Source: Variovorax sp. 54
GTDB lineage: Bacteria; Pseudomonadota; Gammaproteobacteria; Burkholderiales; Burkholderiaceae_C
NCBI RefSeq assembly: GCF_002754375.1
Contig: NZ_PEFF01000001.1
Location: 930,001-994,000, forward strand
Reading direction: 5' to 3'
Length of the DNA: 64,000 nucleotides
Shown: in pieces, positions 35,431-44,500 of the stretch
Position numbering within the stretch: position 1 is the first letter of the stretch
Layout of the letters: the number at the start of each line of letters is the position of its first letter
Notes under the pieces: generated by a model
Database searches by the model: none
Told to the model about the DNA's origin: nothing
The model's input: only the letters and a program-made list of their open reading frames with translations
Made by a program: the position numbers and the translations under genes

Positions 35431-35870
35431 CTACTCATTGCTCTGTCGTTCGTCCGCAGCGACGTGGTGGACTGTGTCCATGCCGGAAACAAAGAGTTCT
35501 CTATAGAGGGATTTATCCGTATCGCATAAAGCGAAAGAATCCTCTGCTTGATCGTTGTGATGAAACCTCAACTCTGAGGCTCGCAATGAGCCGATAAACC
35601 GGTGAGGATCATCGCTATGGACAGTCACGTTTCGTCGAACGCTCACGCTTGCACTCCAACACGAACGATATCGCGCGAAACCATCAAGGCCCTATCTCGA
35701 CAGCTTTTGCGTGCCCAGCGATGGCCGTTGTTCGCCCGAACGAATCGAACAATCGCTGACGGACACTCTGCGCGCTCGGCGCGGCACCGGTCCCATCTGG
35801 ATCTTTGCCTACGGCTCGTTGATTTGGAATCCGATGTTCGACTTCGACTGCCTAGAAACAGCGACCCTGC
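35431..35870 (+). repeat. Dispersed repeat copy B (gene end, leader, chaC start)
   Basis: The best preserved of three related copies (others 18979-19330 and 23245-23700). In order it has the end of an unknown frame (GNKEFSIEGFIRIA, stop), the element TTCTCTATAGAGGGATT, a spacer with CTCAACTCTGAGG, AACGATATCGCG, and a ChaC N-terminus. The sequence diverges from copy C after about 35870. Confidence 0.72.
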
Positions 35871-35971
35871 ATGGATGGCATCGAAGTTTCTGCTTGGGGC
35901 TCTTCGCAAGGGAAGCGATGCCCACGACGCCGCCAAGACTGATTGGTATCAACAGCACCTGCTTGCCATGA
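35711..35971 (+). pseudogene. chaC: Truncated gamma-glutamylcyclotransferase (ChaC-like)
   Basis: Encodes SPERIEQSLTDTLRARRGTG, PIWIFAYGSLIWNPMFDFDC, LETATLHGWHRSFCLGLFAR. The FAYGSLxWNP substrate-binding loop and HGWHRSFCL are ChaC signatures (glutathione-degrading enzymes of about 180-220 residues). After residue 75 homology is lost and a stop follows, so the catalytic glutamate region is missing. The first part of the natural protein lies upstream in other frames. Confidence 0.75.
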
Positions 35972-36333
35972 ACCTGCGCCAGTTCAGATCAAAAATCGAG
36001 CGCAATGGCTACGCGCCGCCGAAATGGAGCATGGTAGTCATGACGCGCAAGGAAATTACCGACGCTGCTATATGGCACCGCGCCAAGCCACAGGGTCTGC
36101 TGGCTATGAAGCTGCAGCTCACAAATCGTGGTGGCATTCAGGCGGTAGACGACTTTCATCTGGTCGTGCGGCTCAAATCCAGACTCACGGCCGGACCAAT
36201 GCAGACTGTGTCTTCCCTTTCCCCGACGGATCTGCTTCATGCCATACCACATGGTCAAACTGTTTGACATGGCGCACCATATTCGTGCTTTGCCGTTGAC
36301 TACTGTTCGCATGCGCGTCTCCAGAGACGCGCC
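35972..36333. other. No gene recognised downstream of the chaC fragment
   Basis: Frames in all directions are open for 60-110 codons, but none carries a known domain or a convincing start. Confidence 0.4.
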
Positions 36334-36504
36334 GTGATCCGTCGCACCAAGCGCTTTCGAAGAAACATTTACAGACTGAGCAACATCGCGCTGTGGCTGC
36401 TCTTCGGCCTCATCGCCGCACTAGCGATTGAAGCACTGCTGGACTGCAGCATCGGTCATCCCGACTACTTGGCTATTGATTGCTGCCGAAAATTGCCCCT
36501 CTAA
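36334..36504 (+). CDS. Possible 56-aa single-pass membrane peptide
   Basis: GTG 36334 opens VIRRTKRFRRNIYRLSNIAL, WLLFGLIAALAIEALLD and then a short polar tail. The pattern, a strongly basic N-terminus followed by one 18-20-residue hydrophobic helix, is that of a small inner-membrane protein. I do not recognise it, and it may equally be the start of a larger lost membrane protein. There is no clear ribosome site. Confidence 0.3.
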   Translation: MIRRTKRFRRNIYRLSNIALWLLFGLIAALAIEALLDCSIGHPDYLAIDCCRKLPL

Positions 36505-36721
36505 GCCCAGTACGGGGATGCCGAGGGATTCAATCCGGTCGTCAACTGAACTCCTGGTCTTAATGCTTGTGCCGAGTGCTGACATCGCGGCTCTCGCCCA
36601 GCTTGCTTTTGCGCATGAGCCGAAGCCCCGACAACGGATCTGATGAAACGCGTGCTCTAGGTTCATGCCGTGGCTGGGAACGGACGCCCGCTGGCCAGCA
36701 AGGCCCTGGCACGCAAGGAGC

Positions 36722-36900
36722 TCGTCGTATGGTACGCACAGGAACCGTCGCAAGCACAGCGCGCGTTTCAAGGCTGAAGTCCTTGAGGCGTGCCGGCAGC
36801 CGGATGCTTCTGCCGCGGCGATCACGAGGCTGTACAACCTGAGTGCGAACGTGGTGCACCGGTGGCGTGCCGATGATCGCAGGGCTGCGTCGCCGAAGGC
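36722..36900 (+). pseudogene. IS66 TnpA (OrfA) N-terminal remnant
   Basis: Encodes RRKHSARFKAEVLEACRQPD, AAITRLYNLSANVVHRWRAD, like residues 5-55 of the TnpA at 24222. It stops abruptly 20-30 bases before the conserved leader of the exported-protein gene at 37070. The rest of the IS is absent. Confidence 0.72.
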
Positions 36901-36924
36901 GACTGACGTTCCAACCTTGCCGAT

Positions 36925-37069
36925 GTCAGCATTGTTTCTATAGAGGGAATGCTGCGTCTCCGATTCGAGCGCTTTCGCTAGGGCATTTCGTCTCAGACTC
37001 GCCGCAAGGGCGAGCGAACCAGCAAGCCTAGTGGACGAGCCATTCAACGAACGAACTGGAGAACAGAGT
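36925..37069 (+). promoter_or_regulatory. Conserved leader of exported-protein paralogue 1
   Basis: About 145 bases closely matching the leaders at 57342-57486 and, less well, 38889-39035. It starts at TCAGCATT, then TTTCTATAGAGG, GAGCGCTTTCGCTA and a small hairpin CTCGCC-GCAAG-GGCGAG (36998-37014). It ends with CATTCAACGAACGA and the ribosome site GGAGAACAGAGT. Promoter and 5' UTR are inferred from position and conservation. Confidence 0.65.
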
Positions 37070-37336
37070 ATGAAGACCTCGCAAATCCTCGCTGCGGCAG
37101 CCCTGTCCCTTTTCGCTGTCGCTGGCGCCCAAGCCGAAACCTACGAAGGCGTGCACACCGCCGCTTCGACCAAGAGCCGTGAAGAAGTCCACGCCGAGGC
37201 CATGCGCACCGCATCGGCTCCGGACCAGAACGTGACCCGCGGCTCGCGCGTCAACAGCAAAGTGATCTCGAACATGCAGCACCCGATGGACGTGGACGTT
37301 CAAGCCCAGCAAGGATCGAGCCCCGTCGCCAAGTAA
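37070..37336 (+). CDS. Small exported repeat protein, paralogue 1 (one repeat unit)
   Basis: An 88-residue periplasmic protein of a family that occurs three times here. Signal peptide MKTSQILAAAALSLFAVAGA, cleaved after AQA, then ETYEGVHTAA. The mature part has one copy of a 34-residue unit (STKSREEVHAEAMRTASAPD, QNVTRGSR) and a conserved tail VNSKVISNMQHPMDVDVQAQ. Paralogues 2 and 3 have two units; this one lacks exactly one (102 bases). GGAG lies 8 bases before the ATG; the frame upstream to a GTG is the leader. Resembles DUF4148-like small proteins, but the function is unknown. Confidence 0.75.
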   Translation: MKTSQILAAAALSLFAVAGAQAETYEGVHTAASTKSREEVHAEAMRTASAPDQNVTRGSRVNSKVISNMQHPMDVDVQAQQGSSPVAK

Positions 37337-37391
37337 GTGAAGCGACCGGTGCAGCGGGTCTTTCGCATGCTCATGGACGAATATTAGCCTC

Positions 37392-38042
37392 ATGCCCAGG
37401 AGAACTCACAAGGAGGCGCAGCAGACACGGCAACGAATCCTGAATGCAGCGTCTCTGGCTTTCTGCAGCAACGGCGTGTCGGCTACTTCCCTGGAAGACG
37501 TTGCACGCAGGGCACGAGTGACGCGTGGCGCAGTCTACTGGCACTTCAAGAATAAGCACGCATTGCTCGCGGAACTGTTGGGAAGCATCCGCTTTCCGAT
37601 CGAGCACGTCGAAGAGGAAGGCACCTTGAGGGAAGCGTGTGACACCCTGACGACCGCTCTACTGGAAACGGCCAGGAGCCACTCCATCCGCAGGGTGCTC
37701 CGGATCCTTCTGTGCAAAGTCGAGTGGACCGAGGCCCAGCCATACGTCCAGCGTCGTATCGTGCTGGTGCGCAGACAGATGGATGCCTACCTCATGAAGG
37801 TATTTTCCCAAGCCCTTGCGCGCGGAGAGCTCAGGCCCGATCTCACACTGATCGACCTCAGCCTACTCGCTGACGCCTTTCAAATGGGCATAACCGGGCT
37901 GCTCTTTGAGTTCGCTCAGTCCCGCCCCAGCTTGCGGGACGAACTGCGCGTGAAATCAGTGATACGCATCCTCTATGAATTCTGCGCGAAGACAGAGAAC
38001 TCGACTGGCGCATTGCCTATCGACGTACCGGCTGAATCGTGA
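37392..38042 (+). CDS. TetR/AcrR-family regulator
   Basis: A 216-residue regulator of the AcrR/TtgR branch. The DNA-binding domain has RRTHKEAQQTRQRILNAASL, ALEDVARRARVTRG-like text here as SLEDVARRARVTRGAVYWHF and KNKHALLAELLGS. The C-terminal ligand domain matches the efflux-linked AcrR/MexZ type (LRILLCKVEWTEAQPYVQRR). Such proteins repress RND pumps, and one lies 2 kb downstream at 40-46 kb, but that operon runs toward it and has its own divergent LysR, so the target is open. ATG 37392 is preceded by a short spacer after the small exported protein. Confidence 0.88.
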   Translation: MPRRTHKEAQQTRQRILNAASLAFCSNGVSATSLEDVARRARVTRGAVYWHFKNKHALLAELLGSIRFPIEHVEEEGTLREACDTLTTALLETARSHSIRRVLRILLCKVEWTEAQPYVQRRIVLVRRQMDAYLMKVFSQALARGELRPDLTLIDLSLLADAFQMGITGLLFEFAQSRPSLRDELRVKSVIRILYEFCAKTENSTGALPIDVPAES

Positions 38043-38480
38043 GCCCGGGCTAGAGCCCAACGCTGCAGTGGGCAGTGGTAGATCGCCACCGTCGATACCG
38101 GCAGCGGACATCAATGGAGCGACCCGTCTCACATGCTCTGAATCGCCTACTATGGCTGATACTCGGCCGCGCGAGACGGCGCTGATTACCTTCTTGGCAA
38201 CCTCAGCCAACGTAACCCTGCTGGGCATGGGGGCGCGTTCTAGGTACTGGTGGCGGGCCTGGTCGTTCATCTGCTTATCCACGGGGGCGAAAGATCTTGA
38301 GCGGAACGGCCACGGCCGGATGAACGGCATTCGCTACAATTTTTCTTTCAACAAGCTTGCTGAGTTCCGACAGCCTGGGACTCTCGCGAGATGTTGCATC
38401 CGGCCGCGCAGGCGGCCTATGCAACTGAGACACTGGTGCGAACCTTACCGGTCGGCACGACTTGTTTGAGGCCGTAACCT
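38043..38480. other. No gene recognised
   Basis: Between the TetR gene and a LysR fragment. No start signal or domain seen. Confidence 0.5.
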
Positions 38481-38873
38481 GTGCGCTCGTCCCCTACGAG
38501 TATCAAGCCGCACTACGTCCTCGAACTCGGCAGCCGGGAGGCGCTCTGCGAGGCCGTCCCAGCCGGTCTGGGCCGCGGCATCGCCTGGGACTCGGAGGCA
38601 CGGGACTCGTGCCGGTGGCACACCGTCGCCATTCGCGGCAAGCCGATCGAAAGCATCAATCACATCGCCTGTCTCAGGGCCGAGGCCAATCGGCCCGTGC
38701 TGCAACCCTGCTTCAACTTCACCGAAGAACTTGCGGGCAACATGAAGGCCGGGGCCGGAGCTCGAGACGCTGCCTCCCCCTGCTTCAGTCTGGGAATAGC
38801 TGAACACGAATGTCTGCTTCCAGTTGAACTGCCGCTGGCTTTCACTCACCAAGCGTCTGTTCCTGGCCGATAG
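38481..38873 (+). pseudogene. C-terminal fragment of a LysR regulator
   Basis: Encodes YVLELGSREALCEAVPAGLG, RGIAWDSEARDSCRW and NHIACLRAEANRPVLQPCFN. This aligns with the last third of the intact LysR at 27303 (MEIGSREALREAVARELGIG; HVCCLRERRDSRLISSFF). Homology ends near 38730; the rest of the open frame is unrelated. Third representative of this subfamily in the window. Confidence 0.65.
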
Positions 38874-38888
38874 CACCCGGGCGCATCA

Positions 38889-39035
38889 ATGTAAGCACTG
38901 TTTCTATGGAGGAAACACAGCGTCTCAGATTGGAGCGCTTTCTCCAGGAAATTTCGTCTGAGACTGTCTCTACGGGCAAGCGATTCAGCAAGCCTCGTGG
39001 ACGAACCATTCAACGAACAACCTGGAGAACAGAAT
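38889..39035 (+). promoter_or_regulatory. Conserved leader of exported-protein paralogue 2
   Basis: Shares TTTCTATGGAGGAA, GAGCGCTTTC, ATTTCGTCTGAGACT, AGCAAGCCTCGTGGACGAAC and CATTCAACGAAC with the leaders at 36925 and 57342. It is more diverged in the first half. The ribosome site GGAGAACAGAAT precedes the ATG. Confidence 0.6.
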
Positions 39036-39404
39036 ATGAAGACCTCGCAAATCCTCGCTGCTGCCGCCCTATCCCTTTTCGCTGCCGCTGGCGCCCAAGC
39101 CGAAACCTATGAAGGCGTAAACACCGCCGTCTCAACCAAGAGCCGTGACGAAGTCAACGCCGAAGCCGCTCTCACTGCATCGTCCCCGAACCAGAATGTG
39201 CCCCGTGGTTCACGCGGCCCGGAAACGATTGCCGTGTCGAAGGACCGCGCCATTGTCGAAGCCGAAGCCGTTCGCACCGCCTACGCTCCCGACCAAAACG
39301 TGGGCGCGGGCTCGCGCGTCAACAGCAAGGTGATCTCGAACATGCTGCACCCGATGGATGGGGGCGCTCAGGCCCAGAAAAGTTCGGGTGCCGTCGCCAA
39401 GTAA
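39036..39404 (+). CDS. Small exported repeat protein, paralogue 2 (two repeat units)
   Basis: A 122-residue periplasmic protein. Signal peptide MKTSQILAAAALSLFAAAGA, cleavage after AQA. Two 34-residue units follow: STKSRDEVNAEAALTASSPN..., then VSKDRAIVEAEAVRTAYAPD..., each ending in a QNV-x-x-GSR box (QNVPRGSR, QNVGAGSR). The tail VNSKVISNMLHPMDGGAQAQ is conserved. It is the most diverged of the three copies in both leader and first unit. A good intrinsic terminator at 39441-39470 ends the transcript. The function is unknown. Confidence 0.78.
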   Translation: MKTSQILAAAALSLFAAAGAQAETYEGVNTAVSTKSRDEVNAEAALTASSPNQNVPRGSRGPETIAVSKDRAIVEAEAVRTAYAPDQNVGAGSRVNSKVISNMLHPMDGGAQAQKSSGAVAK

Positions 39405-39440
39405 TTGAGACGACCCTTCGGGGTTGCCGAAATCAAAAAT

Positions 39441-39470
39441 GAGGCCGAGCGAAAGCGTGGCCTCTTTTTC
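39441..39470 (+). terminator. Rho-independent terminator after paralogue 2
   Basis: Stem GAGGCC (39441-39446) and GGCCTC (39459-39464), inner GC pairs around GAAA, followed by TTTTTC. Confidence 0.8.
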
Positions 39471-39474
39471 TTGG

Positions 39475-39720
39475 CGCGGACGCAGCGTGTGCAGGCCAGG
39501 TAGCGCTTGAGCCAGAAGATCAGCACCAGTAGCTCCCCGATGACCAGCACCGAGGGCATCGCAATCCGGAAGCCGTCGACCTCATGCGCCAACGGGGTGA
39601 ACTCGAAGTTCATCCCGAAGATCCCAGCGATCAGATCGAGCAGCGGGAACGCAGCAAGCGCGCTGTGAACACATCTTGACGAGCCTGCAGCAGGTCGATC
39701 CGCTTGACATTCAACTTCGG
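39475..39720 (-). pseudogene. corA: C-terminal fragment of CorA magnesium transporter
   Basis: Encodes LLDLIAGIFGMNFEFTPLAH, then IAMPSVLVIGELLVLIFWLK. The GMN signature and the second transmembrane helix of CorA are intact. The preceding KRIDLLQARQDVFT is in another frame (shift near 39665), and the large cytoplasmic domain is missing. Confidence 0.75.
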
Positions 39721-39843
39721 TCTTGACGAGTGCGGGCACAGCACTGCTATCAGCCTCGCCGCTCAGTGCGTCATGTGACGGATGTGGAAGACTTGACTCG
39801 CGACTAAGCCGTAGCAATCTTCGTAGAAGCCGCGTGCACCAGG

Positions 39844-40050
39844 ATGCAAGCGCGTTTCCCCCTCGATACGATTCGCACCGTCCACAATCAAGTCGAGGGT
39901 ATGGCCCCGGCAGACATCGAGATCCTGCTGCAATGCCTGCAACGGCTCGAGCAGCGCGGCAGCGCGCTGAGCGCGCAAGGCCTGGTGCCCGAGAAGGCCG
40001 ACCGCCGTTCGGGCGGCACGCGCCACCGCTGGCCGATGCGGGGCGCGTAG
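39844..40050 (+). CDS. Small unidentified protein or regulator remnant, 68 aa
   Basis: ATG 39844 opens MQARFPLDTIRTVHNQVEGM, APADIEILLQCLQRLEQRGS and a basic tail. The helix-rich composition resembles the last helices of a MarR-type regulator (consensus ...L-x-x-L-x-x-L-E), but the match is weak and no DNA-binding domain is present. It converges on the efflux outer-membrane gene. May be a remnant or spurious. Confidence 0.3.
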   Translation: MQARFPLDTIRTVHNQVEGMAPADIEILLQCLQRLEQRGSALSAQGLVPEKADRRSGGTRHRWPMRGA

Positions 40051-40066
40051 GGCCTGCGGGGCCCGC

Positions 40067-41560
40067 TCAGCTCCGCGGGCCGCGCGGTGCGTCGGCCGAG
40101 GCCACGGCGCCCGGCACTTCCCAGCCGCCACCGATGGCGCGGATCAGCCCCACGGTCGCCTGGTACTGTGCCGACTTCACCTGCAGCGCCTGGCGCCGGT
40201 TGCGCAACTCGCTGCGACGTGCGTCGAGCAGGTCGAGCTGGCTCACGTAGCCGTTGCGGTAACGCGTGTCCGACAGGCTGGTGGCACGCTGCGCCGAGGT
40301 CACGGCCTGCGCCTGCACCACCGACTGCTCCTGCAGGATGCGGATCGCGGCCAACTGGTCTTCGACCTCCTGGAACGCCACCAGCACCTGCGAGCGGTAG
40401 CTGGCGAGCGCGCCGTCGAGCTGGGCATTGGCGCCCTGCACGCCGGCCTCGCGGCGACCGCCGTCGAAGATCGGCAGCGACAGCAGTGCGCCCACGCCCC
40501 ACGAGCGGGCCGACCACTTGAAGAGGTCGCCGATCTCGGGCGAGGCGTAGCCGGCCGCGCCGGTCAGCGAGATGTTCGGGAACCACGCGGTCTGCGCCAC
40601 GCCCACGCGGGCCTGCGCCGCCATGACGGCACTCTGCGCGGCCGACACGTCGGGCCGGCGCGTGAGCACGGTGGACGGCACGCCCGGCGGGATCACCGGC
40701 AGCGCGGTCGCCCAGTCGTCAGGCCGCATGCCGAAGCTGGAGGCCGAATCGCCCACCAGCACGGCCAGCGCATGCTCCACCTGGGCGCGCTGGCGGTCGA
40801 GCGCAAGCGCGTCCGATTCGGTGGACGACACCTCGGTCTGCACGCGCGCCACGTCGAGCTCGGCGATGTCGCCGGCCTGCTGGCGGCGCTGCGTCAGGCG
40901 CAGCGTGTCGCGGTAGGCGGCGACCGATTCGCGCACCAGCACGCGCTCGGCGTCGAGCGCGCGCAGCTGCAGGTAGGTCTGCGCCACCTCGGCCTGCACC
41001 GCGAGCCGCGTGCTTTGCAGCAGCGCCTCGCGGCCGGCCGCGTCGAGCTTGGCTGCATCGGCCGCGCCCGAGAGGCGGCCGAACAGGTCGACCTCGTACG
41101 AGAACGTCGCGCCGATGTTGGTCATGGTGCCGGGCCGGGTGCTGGCCGTGGCACTGTCCAGGCCCGCGCCGCGGTTGGCGCCGGCGCCCAGGCCGATCTG
41201 CGGCAGGCGGTCGGCCTGCGCGCTGCGTGCCAGCGCGCGGGCCTCGGCCAGCCGTGCGGCGGCGGCCTGGATGTTGGCGTTGTCGACCGCGGCGCGCCCG
41301 ACCAGCGTGTTGAGCACCGGGTCATTGAACGCCAGCCACCATTCGCCGCGCGGTTGCGCCTCGGCGGGCGTGGCCCGGGTGAAGCCGGCCGGCGCCGTGG
41401 CGCCGGGTTGCTGCTGCGGCTGTTCCTTGAACTGGGCCGTGGTCGGCACCGAGGGCATGCCCGAGGGCACGCTGGCGCAACCGGCCAGCACGAGGGCCGC
41501 CACCAGCGGCAGCATGGCGGTGCGCAGCGGGCGCATCAGGGTGGGGATTCCGAATGTCAT
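40067..41560 (-). CDS. RND efflux outer-membrane channel (OprM/OpcM-type lipoprotein)
   Basis: A 497-residue TolC-like outer-membrane factor, NodT family, that forms the exit duct of the tripartite pump encoded upstream. Signal peptide with lipobox TAMLPLVAALVLAGCASVPS. The two repeated helical-barrel halves show the usual blocks: WWLAFNDPVLNTLVGRAAVD, SYEVDLFGRLSGAADAAKLD and LTRRPDVSAAQSAVMAAQAR. ATG 41560 with AAGG upstream is chosen over 41653. It is the last gene of llpE-ceoA-ceoB-opcM type order and 25 bases after the pump gene. Equivalent to OpcM/OprC in Burkholderia. Confidence 0.92.
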   Translation of the reverse strand: MTFGIPTLMRPLRTAMLPLVAALVLAGCASVPSGMPSVPTTAQFKEQPQQQPGATAPAGFTRATPAEAQPRGEWWLAFNDPVLNTLVGRAAVDNANIQAAAARLAEARALARSAQADRLPQIGLGAGANRGAGLDSATASTRPGTMTNIGATFSYEVDLFGRLSGAADAAKLDAAGREALLQSTRLAVQAEVAQTYLQLRALDAERVLVRESVAAYRDTLRLTQRRQQAGDIAELDVARVQTEVSSTESDALALDRQRAQVEHALAVLVGDSASSFGMRPDDWATALPVIPPGVPSTVLTRRPDVSAAQSAVMAAQARVGVAQTAWFPNISLTGAAGYASPEIGDLFKWSARSWGVGALLSLPIFDGGRREAGVQGANAQLDGALASYRSQVLVAFQEVEDQLAAIRILQEQSVVQAQAVTSAQRATSLSDTRYRNGYVSQLDLLDARRSELRNRRQALQVKSAQYQATVGLIRAIGGGWEVPGAVASADAPRGPRS

Positions 41561-41585
41561 GGAAAACCTTCTTTCTTCTTGTCGA

Positions 41586-44500
41586 TCAGTCATGCGCGCC
41601 ATGCGAGGGGCGCGGCAAGGCTGGCACCGGGTGCAGACCGCCACCGCCGCCACCGTGCGAAGGCGCCACCGGATGGTCGGCCGACACGAAGTCGTCGCCG
41701 TGCGGCACTTCGCCGTGCAGCTTGAGCGGCCGGTTGCCCGCCAGGCGGCGCATCAGCACGTAGAACACCGGCGTCAGGAACAGGCCGAAGGCCGTCACGC
41801 CGATCATTCCGGCGAACACCGCCACGCCCATGGCTTGGCGCATCTCGGAGCCGGCGCCGGTCGAGAGCACCAGGGGCAGCACACCCATCACGAAGGCCAG
41901 CGAGGTCATCAAGATGGGGCGCAGGCGCAGGCGGCTGGCTTCGATCGCAGCCTGGATCGGCGTGCGTCCGGCGAACTCCAGCTCCCGTGCGAACTCCACG
42001 ATCAGAATCGCGTTCTTCGCACTCAGCCCCACCAGCACGATCAACCCGATCTGCGTGAAGACGTTGTTGTCGCCCCCCCAGATCCACACGCCCGCCATCG
42101 CGGCCATGATGCCCATGGGCACGATCAGAATGATCGCGATCGGCAGCGTCAGGCTTTCGTACTGCGCAGCGAGCACCAGGAACACCAGCAGGATCGCCAG
42201 CGGGAACACCAGGAAGGCGGAGTTGCCAGCCAGGATTTCCTGGTAGGTCAGCTCGGTCCACTCGAAGCTCACGCCCTTGGGCAGCGTCTCGGCCGCGATC
42301 TTGGTGATCGCGTCCTGCGCCTGGCCCGACGAGTAGCCGGGTGCCGGGCCACCGTTGATGTCGGCGGCCAGGTAGCCGTTGTAGCGCATGGCGCGTTCCG
42401 GGCCGAAGGTCGAATTGACCTTCATCAGGGCCGACAGCGGCACCATCTCACCCGAGGTCGAGCGCACCTTCAGCAGGCCCACGTCTTCGGCACGGGCGCG
42501 GTACGGCGCATCGGCCTGGACGCGCACGCTGTACGTGCGGCCGAACTTGTTGAAGTCGTTGGCGTACAGGCTACCGAGGTAGATCTGCATCGTGTCGAAG
42601 ATGTCCGTCACCGGCACGCCGAGCTGGCGCGCCTTGGTGCGGTCGATGTCGGCATACAGCTGCGGCACATTGACCTGCCAGCTCGTGAACATGCCGGCCA
42701 GCTCGGGCGTGGCGTACGCCTTGGCCATGAAGGCCTTCACTGCCGCGTCCATCTGGTCGTAGCCGACCGAGGCGCGGTCTTCGATCTGCAGCTTGAAGCC
42801 GCCCGTGGTGCCCAGGCCCGCCACCGGTGGCGGCGGGAACATCACGATGAACGCATCCTGGATGCTCGAGAACGCACCGTTGAGCTGGCCGGCCACCGCG
42901 CCGCCGCTCTGATCGGCGCGCTTGCGTTGGTCGAAGGGCTTGAGAATGACGAACACGATGCCCGAGTTCGAGCTGTTGGTGAAGCCGTTGATCGACAGGC
43001 CTGGGAAGGAAAGAGCCTCTTCCACGTTCGGGTTCTTCTTGATGATCTCGCCCATGCGCTGGATCACGTCGTCGGTTCGGTCGAGCGTGGCGCCGTCGGG
43101 CAGCTGGGCAAAACCGATCAGGTATTGCTTGTCCTGCGCCGGCACGAAGCCGCTGGGCACCGCCTTGAAGAGGCCGAAGGTCACGCCGACCAGCGCCAGG
43201 TAGATCACCAGCATCAGCGTCTTGCGCGAGATCACGCGCTTGACGCCGCCGCTGTAGGCCTCGGAACCGCGATGGAAGAACTTGTTGAAGCCGCGGAACA
43301 GCCAGCCGAAGGCCTTGTCCATGCCGCGCGTGAGCGCGTCCTTCGGTTGGTCGTGGCCGCGCAGCAGCAAGGCGGCGAGCGCGGGCGACAGCGTCAGCGA
43401 GTTGATGGCCGAGATCACCGTCGAGATTGCAATGGTCACCGCGAACTGCTTGTAGAACTGGCCCGTGAGACCGCTGATGAATGCCAGCGGCACGAACACG
43501 GCCACCAGCACCAGCGCGATCGCGATGATGGGGCCCGACACCTCGCGCATCGCGCGGTAGGTCGCTTCACGCGGCGTGAGCCCCGCTTCGATGTTGCGCT
43601 CGACGTTCTCCACCACCACGATGGCGTCGTCCACCACGATGCCGATCGCCAGCACCAGCCCGAACAGGCTCAGCGCATTGATCGAGAAACCGAGGATGTG
43701 CAGCACCGCGAAGGTACCGATCACCGACACCGGCACGGCCAGCAGCGGAATGATCGAAGCGCGCCACGTCTGCAAGAACAGGATGACCACCAGCACCACA
43801 AGCACGATGGCTTCGAGCAGCGTGCTTATCACCGACTTGATCGATGCGCGCACGAACTGCGTCGGGTCGTAGGCGATGCGGTATTCCAGGCCTTCGGGCA
43901 TGTTCTTGTTCAGCTCTTCCATCGTCTTGCGGACGTTGGACGAGATGTCGAGTGCGTTGGAGCCCGGTGCCTGGAACACGCCCATGCCGACGGCCGGGTC
44001 GTTGTTCAGCCGCGCACGCAGCGAGTAGTCGGCGGCGCCCATTTCGAGGCGGCCGATGTCGCGAAGGCGCGTGACGGCGCCGTCGGTACCGCTCTTGACG
44101 ATGATGTCGCCGAACTCTTCTTCGCTCTGCAGGCGCCCTTGCGCATTGATCGACAGCTGCATGTCCACGTCCGACAGGCCCGGCGATGCGCCGACCACGC
44201 CGGCCGCGGCCTGCACGTTCTGGCCGCGAATCGCTGCCACCACGTCGCTGGCCGACAGGCCACGCTGCGCGACCTTCTGCGGGTCGAGCCACACGCGCAT
44301 CGAGTAGTCGCCGCCGCCGAAGATCTGGACCTGTCCCACGCCTTCGATGCGCGCGAGCGGGTCCTTCACATTCAGCACCGCGTAGTTGCGCAGGTAGTTG
44401 ATGTCGTAGCGGTTGTTCGGCGAGACGAGGTGGACCACCATCGTCAGGTCGGGTGCGCTTTTGACGGTCGTGATACCCAAGCGCCGCACTTCCTCGGGCA

